Of a stretch of 64,000 bases of DNA, positions 27,838 to 34,536 are shown one piece after another. The notes under the pieces are model-generated. The model did not search any database, had not been told where the DNA came from, and saw nothing but the letters and a program-made list of their open reading frames with translations. The stretch is from UBA1952 sp965246905 (lineage in GTDB: Bacteria; Bacteroidota; Bacteroidia; Chitinophagales; Chitinophagaceae): positions 62,001 to 126,000 of the forward strand of contig CBDFFZ010000003.1 in the NCBI GenBank assembly GCA_965246905.1. Reading direction: 5' to 3'. A program made the position numbers and the translations under genes. How positions within the stretch are numbered: position 1 is the first letter of the stretch; each line of letters starts with the position of its first letter.

Positions 27838-28629
27838 TTAGTAAGGCTGGCGTAGCTTTTTCAACATTTTCTCATGGTAAGCACGCATAAATTCTTTGTT
27901 ATAGCTCATCTTTTCAACACCTTCCAGCTTTTCGATCAGGGTAAAATCATAGTGTTGGCCGTTGGTGGTTTTAAGATAGAACTGTACGAGGCCATACCTG
28001 AAATTGAGATAGTACGAGGCAGTAGAAATACCAAAGTGGGAAGTGCTGTTCGCAGTAATGTGATAGCATTGTAGCGGGCCATATTTAGAAGGCAATATAG
28101 CAATATCTGCGAAGGTGTAAACAATATTAAAAACCTCCGCGTGGTCTTTGATCGGGTATAAAGAGTCAATTGCCCAGTAAGGACCAATTTTAAAATCCCA
28201 GGTCCAGCTATTGCCGGTTTTACTGAGGTTTTTAAAGTACGGATAAGGGGCAAACTGGGTGATCTTTAAATAATTATGACGTGGCGGATGCATGAACAGG
28301 ACGGAATCATTCAGCAAAATGCCCTCTTCAGATCCTAAGCTTGATTCTGGGATTACCCGATAATTGCCGTCAGGCTTCCGGGTTAAAAAAGGCCATTCGG
28401 CGAGAAGCTGATCTTTATTCGGAGCAAAATCCATATCCGAGCAAAAAAGTCCGATCGTATCCTGCCGCATAAGGTCTCCTGATGGTGCGCTTTGCCTCAC
28501 CGAAAAAATAAATGTATTGTACTGGTTGTAGCCAATCGTTTTATAAGAAAGTGCAGATTTATAGTCCGGTTTTTCTATTCCACAACCGGCCAGCAGGATT
28601 AATAGCAGGATAGTACAGATCATTTTCAT
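27838..28629 (-). CDS. Hypothetical lipoprotein
   Basis: A 263-residue lipoprotein (MKMICTILLLILLAGCGIE; lipidated Cys16). The rest is a mixed beta protein with a long aromatic segment (FAPYPYFKNLSKTGNSWTWDFKIGP cut short: FKNLSKTGNSWTWDF) and a cationic helical tail (EFMRAYHEKMLKKLRQPY). It resembles lipoproteins of unknown function common in Chitinophaga-type genomes. No catalytic motif is visible. It is convergent with the TPR gene. Confidence 0.65.
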   Translation of the reverse strand: MKMICTILLLILLAGCGIEKPDYKSALSYKTIGYNQYNTFIFSVRQSAPSGDLMRQDTIGLFCSDMDFAPNKDQLLAEWPFLTRKPDGNYRVIPESSLGSEEGILLNDSVLFMHPPRHNYLKITQFAPYPYFKNLSKTGNSWTWDFKIGPYWAIDSLYPIKDHAEVFNIVYTFADIAILPSKYGPLQCYHITANSTSHFGISTASYYLNFRYGLVQFYLKTTNGQHYDFTLIEKLEGVEKMSYNKEFMRAYHEKMLKKLRQPY

Positions 28630-28723
28630 AGAGCAGGTAAGATAACTTTTCTGTCCCGGTTCCAGGGATTATGCCATTCACCAAAACACACCTATTTTAG
28701 GCCCTTATCAATCTATTATTCCA

Positions 28724-29605
28724 ATGAAGCACGCCTATATTTTCCCCGGCCAGGGCGCTCAGTTTTCCGGTATGGGCAAAGAGCTGTACGAAACAAACAG
28801 CATGGCCAAGGATTATTTTGATCAGGCGAATGAGCTGCTCGGCTTCCGCCTCACGGATATCATGTTTGGCGGCAGCGCTGAGGAGTTGAAACAAACACGT
28901 GTAACACAGCCGGCCATTTTCCTGCATTCCGTAATTCTTTTTGAAAGCACACCGGGCCTTAAGCCGGATATGGTTGCCGGGCATTCGCTGGGGGAATTTT
29001 CGGCCCTGGTAGCTAATCGTGTTCTATCCTTTAAAGATGGGCTCCTGCTCGTGGCCAAGCGTGCCGAAGCGATGCAGAAAGCGTGTGAGCTCAATCCATC
29101 CACCATGGCGGCAGTTTTAGGGTTGGATGATGCCATTGTAGAGCAGGTATGCAGAGAAATAGGGGGCGAAGTAGTTGTTGCTGCCAATTATAATTGCCCC
29201 GGCCAATTGGTGATCAGCGGAAGCAACAGAGGTATTGAGCTTGCCTGCGAGGCTATGAAAGCTGCCGGGGCAAAACGTGCGCTGCCTTTACAGGTAGGAG
29301 GTGCCTTCCATTCCCCGCTGATGGAGCCGGCGCGTGAGGAGCTGCAGGCGGCTATTGAAGCCACGCAATTCAGCATTCCCACCTGCGCTGTTTACCAGAA
29401 TGTAGATGCGCACCCTTACATAGATCCTGCAATGATCAAACAAAACCTGATCAACCAGCTAACCTCACCCGTGCGCTGGACGCAGACGGTGCAAAAAATG
29501 GCAGAAAACGGAGCTACGCATTTTACAGAGGTAGGGCCGGGAAGTGTGTTGCAGGGACTGGTGAAAAAGATATTCAAAGAAGCCGTTACAGACGGAATCA
29601 ATTAA
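28724..29605 (+). CDS. fabD: Malonyl-CoA:ACP transacylase
   Basis: A 293-residue enzyme that loads malonyl groups onto acyl carrier protein for fatty acid synthesis. Seen: FPGQGAQFSGMG at the N-terminus, the nucleophile elbow GHSLGE with Ser88, the malonyl-binding Arg in VAKRAEAMQKA, and the catalytic His in VGGAFHSPLM near residue 196. Length is normal. Stands alone here, with a strong bidirectional terminator after it. Confidence 0.96.
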   Translation: MKHAYIFPGQGAQFSGMGKELYETNSMAKDYFDQANELLGFRLTDIMFGGSAEELKQTRVTQPAIFLHSVILFESTPGLKPDMVAGHSLGEFSALVANRVLSFKDGLLLVAKRAEAMQKACELNPSTMAAVLGLDDAIVEQVCREIGGEVVVAANYNCPGQLVISGSNRGIELACEAMKAAGAKRALPLQVGGAFHSPLMEPAREELQAAIEATQFSIPTCAVYQNVDAHPYIDPAMIKQNLINQLTSPVRWTQTVQKMAENGATHFTEVGPGSVLQGLVKKIFKEAVTDGIN

Positions 29606-29646
29606 ACGGGGAAGACTTCGTGTAAGCAAAGATTTTCCTTAATAAG

Positions 29647-29682
29647 GAAAGGCCGCTATCATTGCGATAGCGGCCTTTCTCA
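29647..29682. terminator. Bidirectional intrinsic terminator between fabD and the DUF1573 pair
   Basis: A 14-bp perfect stem (GAAAGGCCGCTATC / GATAGCGGCCTTTC) with loop ATTGC; T-rich on both outer sides. It serves the convergent genes fabD and 29705-30181. Confidence 0.9.
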
Positions 29683-29704
29683 TAAAAAATTATTACTTAA
29701 AAAA

Positions 29705-30181
29705 TTAACCCTTGGCAGGTGCGGCAGCTGCATCCGTCTTTTGGTTTACAGTACCCTTGATGTGCAGCTCATAGCGGTCCTTATCAGAAGCAGCGTTTGA
29801 GTTGATATACACAGTCTTGTCGAAAGGCTGGCCTGCTTTACCGGAAGTGTGAAAGGTAACTTTCACCTCACCCATTTTGCCAGGAAGAATCGGCTCCTTA
29901 TTCCATGAAGGAACGGTACAGCCGCAGGAAGCGCTTGCATTGCTGATGATCAGCGGCTGCTTACCTGCATTCTTAAACTTAAAAATATACTCGGCATCCG
30001 GGCCTTCCGGAAGCGCACCGAAGTCGTGGGTTTCACCGCCCACAAACTGGAAGCGCGGGGCTTTTTTGTCTGTAAGAGCAGGATGTGTAGGTGCTGCAGG
30101 AGCAGTTTGGCCAGGAGCCTGCGCTTGCGCAGCAAATGTGCCGAATGCCGCAAGGGCAAGTGTAAATACGAGTTTTTTCAT
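29705..30181 (-). CDS. DUF1573 secreted protein (second of pair)
   Basis: A 158-residue exported protein: signal peptide to about residue 20 (AAQAQ), an Ala/Pro-rich linker, then one DUF1573 Ig-like domain (FQFVGGETHDFGALPEGPD, YIFKFKNAGKQPLIISNASASCGCTVP). The CGC motif is the hallmark of the family. DUF1573 proteins are very common in Bacteroidota, with unknown function, probably periplasmic. It lies 62 bases behind a paralogue on the same strand; both are probably read from the promoter at 30751. Confidence 0.88.
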   Translation of the reverse strand: MKKLVFTLALAAFGTFAAQAQAPGQTAPAAPTHPALTDKKAPRFQFVGGETHDFGALPEGPDAEYIFKFKNAGKQPLIISNASASCGCTVPSWNKEPILPGKMGEVKVTFHTSGKAGQPFDKTVYINSNAASDKDRYELHIKGTVNQKTDAAAAPAKG

Positions 30182-30243
30182 TGTTCGTTTTGAGTGTTTA
30201 AATTATTTGTTAGACGATATAGACAGACGGAAATACAAAAGGT

Positions 30244-30711
30244 TTAGTTGGTACGCATCATAGAAGAATTTTGCGGAACAGAACTTTCCGGAGCCTTATC
30301 AACTACACCTTTAATGTTGAGCACCTTGGTACCCGCATTGCTGAAAACCGTTAGCGTTTTATCAAAATTGCCCGGACGGCCCTGTGTACCGTAAGAAGCT
30401 TTTACCATACCCATCTTACCCGGCGCAATTGGCTCTTTCGTCCAGTCGGGCGTAGTACAGCCACAGGAAGCCTGTACCCGCTGAATGATAAGCGGCTCTT
30501 TGCCTGTATTTTTAAATTCAAAAACATATACGGCAGGGTCGCCTTCGCCAAGATTACCGAAATTATGCATATCGGTTTTAAAAGCAAGATTTTCTGCTGT
30601 GAGCGAAGAAGCAGGAGCAGTCTTGGTATCTACCATAACTTTCTTATCCTGCGCAAATGCTGCAGTTCCGGTTATAGTGAGCATAGTTAAGGCAAAAATT
30701 ATTTTCTTCAT
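30244..30711 (-). CDS. DUF1573 secreted protein (first of pair)
   Basis: A 155-residue paralogue of the neighbouring gene: signal peptide (MKKIIFALTMLTITGTAAFAQ), short linker, DUF1573 domain with FKTDMHNFGNLGEGDPAVYV and VQASCGCTTPDWTKEP. The C-terminal tail is Ser/Met-rich. The pair most likely arose by tandem duplication: domain order, the CGCT-P-W-KEPI-PGKMG block and length are shared. Confidence 0.88.
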   Translation of the reverse strand: MKKIIFALTMLTITGTAAFAQDKKVMVDTKTAPASSLTAENLAFKTDMHNFGNLGEGDPAVYVFEFKNTGKEPLIIQRVQASCGCTTPDWTKEPIAPGKMGMVKASYGTQGRPGNFDKTLTVFSNAGTKVLNIKGVVDKAPESSVPQNSSMMRTN

Positions 30712-30750
30712 ATAAAATACTGCGTTTTATTTTAGTCCTGAATTATCCAG

Positions 30751-30780
30751 CAAATCTACAATTTGCGGGAGGCTACAAAA
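30751..30780 (-). promoter_or_regulatory. Promoter of the DUF1573 pair
   Basis: On the minus strand TAGATTTG (30758-30751) matches TAnnTTTG; TTTTG (30780-30776) lies 17 bases upstream. The ATG follows 39 bases after the -7 box. Confidence 0.6.
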
Positions 30781-30821
30781 TGTTAAACACGGTTAAGCCG
30801 CCGTTAATGACAGGTTGCTTG

Positions 30822-30829
30822 TACTTTTG
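30822..30829 (+). promoter_or_regulatory. -7 promoter box placed for a leaderless transcript
   Basis: TACTTTTG, exact TAnnTTTG match, with only 8 bases to the ATG at 30838. Transcription from it would begin at or within a few bases of the start codon. No good TTG -33 element is seen. Confidence 0.55.
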
Positions 30830-30837
30830 CGCGCGGC

Positions 30838-31848
30838 ATGCAGCGATTTCTTATTATACAAACGGCTTTTATTGGCGATGTAGTACTTGCTACGGCCATT
30901 GCCGAAAAGCTATACGCGTTTTACCCTGAAGCAAGCCTGGATTTCATGATCCGTAAGGGTAATGAAGCATTGCTTGCAGGCCATCCTTTCCTGGGCCATC
31001 TTTATATATGGGATAAAAAAAAGAATAAGCTGAAGAACCTCTGGAAAATTGCCCGTGAGGTAAGGAAAGCGCGCTATACACAGGTTATCAACCTGCACCG
31101 CCATGCTGCAAGTGGCTTTGTAACCTGGTATTCGGGCGCAAAGGAGAAACGGGGCTTTGACAAAAATCCTTTTTCCTGGTGCTATACCAAAACTGCAAAT
31201 CATTTTTTCTCCGGCCCGGAAGATGCGCAATACCTGCATGAAACCGCGCGCAATCATTTGCTCATTGACGATCTGACGGATTCTGTTTCTGCAAAGCCAC
31301 GGCTTTATCCATCAGAAGCAGATTATCACAAGGTAGAGGAATATAAGAAAGGCAGCCCATATATCTGCATAGCGCCATCTTCGGTATGGTTTACCAAAAG
31401 ATATCCTGCTGCGCGATGGGCAGCGCTTATTACTACGCTGCCCGATAAGTACAGGATTTATTTTTTAAGTGGCCCTGAAGATGCTGGTATGGCCAATGAG
31501 ATCATAAATATTTCGGGCAGGAAGGATTGCGAAAATTTGGGCGGTAAATTATCGCTCATGCAATCTGCCGCGTTAATGCAGGATGCTGCAATGAATTATA
31601 CCAATGATTCCGGCCCCCTGCACTTTGCCTCTGCAGTGAATGCACCTGCCACAGCAATATTCTGCTCTACCCATGAATGCTTCGGTTTTGGGCCGCTCAG
31701 CGATGTAAGCCGGCTCATTGAATATAAAGGACTCTACTGTAAACCCTGCGGCATACATGGCTATAATGAATGCCCGCAAGGTCATTTTCGCTGCGCGAAA
31801 GACCTGCAAATAACTGATTTACTATGGTGGATTTCGAAAACGACATAA
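30838..31848 (+). CDS. Glycosyltransferase family 9 (heptosyltransferase-like)
   Basis: A 336-residue GT-B fold transferase. N-terminal domain: FLIIQTAFIGDVVLATAIAEKL, the GT9 signature with the catalytic-site Asp in GDVV; C-terminal domain: ICIAPSSVWFTKRYPAARWAALI (nucleotide-binding loop with Lys), and YTNDSGPLHFASAVNAP, the D-S-G-x-x-H motif. It should add a sugar to lipopolysaccharide core or another surface glycan. A Cys-rich stretch near the C-terminus (YCKPCGIHGYNECPQGHFRC) is as in relatives. It overlaps the next gene by 25 bases. Confidence 0.9.
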   Translation: MQRFLIIQTAFIGDVVLATAIAEKLYAFYPEASLDFMIRKGNEALLAGHPFLGHLYIWDKKKNKLKNLWKIAREVRKARYTQVINLHRHAASGFVTWYSGAKEKRGFDKNPFSWCYTKTANHFFSGPEDAQYLHETARNHLLIDDLTDSVSAKPRLYPSEADYHKVEEYKKGSPYICIAPSSVWFTKRYPAARWAALITTLPDKYRIYFLSGPEDAGMANEIINISGRKDCENLGGKLSLMQSAALMQDAAMNYTNDSGPLHFASAVNAPATAIFCSTHECFGFGPLSDVSRLIEYKGLYCKPCGIHGYNECPQGHFRCAKDLQITDLLWWISKTT

Positions 31849-32393
31849 AGCGCTGCGTGGAAGCGCTACAGGCAGGAGGAATAATCCTGTATCCAACAGA
31901 TACTATCTGGGGTATTGGCTGTGATGCTACGAATGAGCTGGCGGTAGAGAAAATATTTGCCCTGAAGAACAGGCCGCCGCAGAAAAGCATGATCGTGTTG
32001 CTGGCCGATGCCCGCGATATTCTTCAGTATGTAGCCGCTCCGCCACCGGATATAATTGCCATTGCCGAAGGCTTTGAAACACCTACCACGGTTATCTACG
32101 AGCACGCGCTTGGCCTGGCGGAAAATGCCATTGCTAAAGACGGAAGCATTGGTATCCGCGTTACGGAAGATGCTTTTTGTAAGGCGCTCATCAAGCGGTT
32201 TCGCAAACCACTTATCTCAACTTCGGCCAATAAAAGCGGTGAGCCTGCAGCCGCGTTTTTCAGGCAGATAGAGGAAAGCATTAAAAGCGGAGTTGACTAT
32301 GTGGTAGCGCACCGCCAGCAGGAGGAAACGATCCATTCACCTTCAAAAATCGTAAAACTCGATGATGATGGAAATGAGACGGTTTTACGGTGA
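31824..32393 (+). CDS. L-threonylcarbamoyladenylate synthase (Sua5/YciO/YrdC family)
   Basis: A 189-residue single-domain protein. The YrdC fold signatures are present: GGIILYPTDTIWGIGCDA, ALKNRPPQKSMIVLLAD and PLISTSANKSGEPAA, covering the KxR...SxN active-site set. It makes threonylcarbamoyl-AMP for the t6A37 modification of ANN-decoding tRNAs. It lacks the extra Sua5 domain, as for bacterial TsaC-type proteins. The 25-base overlap with the glycosyltransferase indicates cotranscription. Confidence 0.9.
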   Translation: MVDFENDIKRCVEALQAGGIILYPTDTIWGIGCDATNELAVEKIFALKNRPPQKSMIVLLADARDILQYVAAPPPDIIAIAEGFETPTTVIYEHALGLAENAIAKDGSIGIRVTEDAFCKALIKRFRKPLISTSANKSGEPAAAFFRQIEESIKSGVDYVVAHRQQEETIHSPSKIVKLDDDGNETVLR

Positions 32394-32477
32394 CCCTGGA
32401 TAGGAAGGGATTAACTGCACCCAACGAAGATGTCTCCTACTTTATCCAATCGGTAGCAACCAACAAAAATCAATCCC

Positions 32478-32485
32478 TACTTTTG
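32478..32485 (+). promoter_or_regulatory. -7 promoter box placed for a leaderless transcript of cca
   Basis: TACTTTTG with only 7 bases to the cca ATG at 32493. Same layout as at 30822. Confidence 0.55.
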
Positions 32486-32492
32486 CCTACCC

Positions 32493-33911
32493 ATGGAAAT
32501 TCCTATTACTCCTCAGGAAATGCTTTGGCTGCGCAAGATTGCAGACGCAGCGCAGGAGCTCGATATGCCCGCATATCTTATAGGCGGGTTTGTGCGGGAT
32601 AAGATTATTGGGCGCGATACCAAAGATGCGGATGTTGTGTGTGTAGGGGATGGTATTTTGCTTGCTGGTAAAGTAGCCGGGCAATTCAGTCCGAAGCCCG
32701 CAGTTCATTTCTTTAAAAATTTCGGTACCGCGCAGATAAAAGTAAATGGCTTTGAGATGGAATTTGTAGGTGCGAGAAAAGAATCGTACCGGATGGAATC
32801 GCGCAAGCCTGAAGTCGAAGCCGGTACGCTGAAAGATGATCAGGACCGCCGCGATTTTACGATCAATGCGCTGGCTGTTTCCCTGAATAAGGAAGATTTC
32901 GGAACGCTTCTGGACCCTTTCTCCGGGCAGCAGGATATTGCAGATGGAATCATCCGCACTCCGCTGGATCCGGATATTACTTTCTCTGACGATCCGCTTC
33001 GTATGATGCGGGGCATACGCTTTGCGGCACAGCTTGGCTTTACAATAGATGCCGTAACGCTGGATGCCATTGCCCGTAATAAAGAGCGTATTAAAATTGT
33101 ATCGCAGGAGCGGGTAACCGATGAGTTGAATAAAATAATGCATTGCCAAAAGCCTTCCGTTGGGTTCGATTTACTTTTTCGTACCGGTCTTTTAGGTGAG
33201 TTTTTCCCGCAGATGGCAGCGCTTGCCGGTGCAGAAATGCGCGAAGGGGTGGGGCATAAAGACAACTTTTACCACACGCTCCAGGTGCTGGATAATATAT
33301 GCGCCCGGAGTGAAAATATATGGCTTCGCTGGGCTGCTGTGCTGCACGATATTGGCAAGCCGGCCACCAAGCGCTTTGAGCCCGGCCATGGCTGGACCTT
33401 TCACGGCCACGATGCTGTTGGCGAGCGGATGGTGCCGAAAATATTCAAACAGCTAAAGCTGCCGCTGCACGAGAACATGAAGTATGTAGCCAGGCTGGTA
33501 GCGCTGCATTTGCGCCCTATTTCCTTATCCAAAGAAGATATAACGGACGCTGCAATGCGCCGCCTCTTGTTTGATGCCGGTAATGATCTGGAAGACTTGA
33601 TGATGCTTTGTGAAAGTGATATTACCTCTAAAAATAAACTCAAGGTGCGCCGCTTCCTGCAAAATTTTGCGCTGGTGAAGGAACGGCTTAAAGAGGTGGA
33701 AGAAAAGGATAAGATGCGTGCCTGGCAGCCGCCGATCGATGGTGCGGAAATCATGGAGCTCTTTGGCTTAACGCCATCGCGCGAAGTAGGTGTTCTGAAA
33801 ATGGCTATCCGCGAAGCGATACTCGACGGTATTATCCCGAATGAACGCGAAGCCGCTATGCGTTTTTTGCTGGATAAAGCAGGCAGTATGGGAATAATAG
33901 CAAAAGTATGA
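32493..33911 (+). CDS. cca: CCA tRNA nucleotidyltransferase with HD domain
   Basis: A 472-residue enzyme that adds or repairs the 3' CCA of tRNA. The nucleotidyltransferase head has YLIGGFVRDKIIGR and the catalytic acids in KDADVV, then DRRDFTINALA and DPLRMMRGIRFAAQLGF. A central HD domain (about 250-360) has HTLQVLDNI, LHDIGKPAT and HGHDAVG, and may act as a phosphohydrolase or a recognition module. The C-terminal tail helices complete it. Overlaps the macro-domain gene by 4 bases (ATGA). Confidence 0.94.
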   Translation: MEIPITPQEMLWLRKIADAAQELDMPAYLIGGFVRDKIIGRDTKDADVVCVGDGILLAGKVAGQFSPKPAVHFFKNFGTAQIKVNGFEMEFVGARKESYRMESRKPEVEAGTLKDDQDRRDFTINALAVSLNKEDFGTLLDPFSGQQDIADGIIRTPLDPDITFSDDPLRMMRGIRFAAQLGFTIDAVTLDAIARNKERIKIVSQERVTDELNKIMHCQKPSVGFDLLFRTGLLGEFFPQMAALAGAEMREGVGHKDNFYHTLQVLDNICARSENIWLRWAAVLHDIGKPATKRFEPGHGWTFHGHDAVGERMVPKIFKQLKLPLHENMKYVARLVALHLRPISLSKEDITDAAMRRLLFDAGNDLEDLMMLCESDITSKNKLKVRRFLQNFALVKERLKEVEEKDKMRAWQPPIDGAEIMELFGLTPSREVGVLKMAIREAILDGIIPNEREAAMRFLLDKAGSMGIIAKV

Positions 33912-34417
33912 GCATCATAGAAGTTGTAAAAGGAGACATTACTGAGCAGGATACCGAAGCAATTGTGAATGCCGCAAACAGCTCGCTGCTGGGCGGTGGC
34001 GGCGTAGATGGCGCCATTCATCGTGCGGCTGGTCCGGAGCTGGTACAGGAGTGCCGGCTGCTCGGCGGCTGCAAAACGGGCGAGGCAAAACTAACCAAAG
34101 GCTATAAGCTGCCTTCAAAGTGGATCATACATACCGTAGGGCCGGTTTGGAATGGCGGCGGCAGGAATGAAGAAGCTTTATTGGAAAGTTGTTACATTAA
34201 ATCTTTACAGCTTGCGATGGATAAAGGCATCCGGTCTGTTGCTTTCCCAAACATCAGCACCGGGATTTATCATTTCCCGAAAGAGCGCGCCGCGCGTATT
34301 GCGCTGGATGCTGTCTATGGGTTTATACAAAAGCATCCTGCTGCTTTCGGCTTGATTCGCTTCATATGCTTCGATGATGGTAACTATCACTATTACGTGC
34401 AATACGTTGAAGATTGA
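33908..34417 (+). CDS. Macro-domain protein, O-acetyl-ADP-ribose deacetylase type
   Basis: A 169-residue single macro domain. The ADP-ribose-binding loops are seen: VKGDITEQDTEAIVNAANSS, LLGGGGVDGAIHRAAGP and AFPNISTGIYHFPKERAA. The VNAAN Asn and GGGGVDG Asp match the YmdB-like, hydrolytically active subgroup, which removes ADP-ribose or hydrolyses O-acetyl-ADP-ribose. Translational coupling to cca is noteworthy because several toxins ADP-ribosylate RNA; a role in tRNA repair is only a suggestion from context. Confidence 0.92.
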   Translation: MSIIEVVKGDITEQDTEAIVNAANSSLLGGGGVDGAIHRAAGPELVQECRLLGGCKTGEAKLTKGYKLPSKWIIHTVGPVWNGGGRNEEALLESCYIKSLQLAMDKGIRSVAFPNISTGIYHFPKERAARIALDAVYGFIQKHPAAFGLIRFICFDDGNYHYYVQYVED

Positions 34418-34508
34418 AACACATAGGCAGTGAATAATTTAACCTAAACTTAATAAACGCATAACTTTTTGATAATGACAGGGGGACCTTTAAAGAATGC
34501 CTGTCCGG

Positions 34509-34516
34509 TAATTTTG
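34509..34516 (+). promoter_or_regulatory. -7 promoter box of the TonB receptor gene
   Basis: TAATTTTG, exact TAnnTTTG, 20 bases before the ATG. No TTG at -33 spacing. Confidence 0.5.
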
Positions 34517-34536
34517 CCGCATCAAATCAGGGTATT

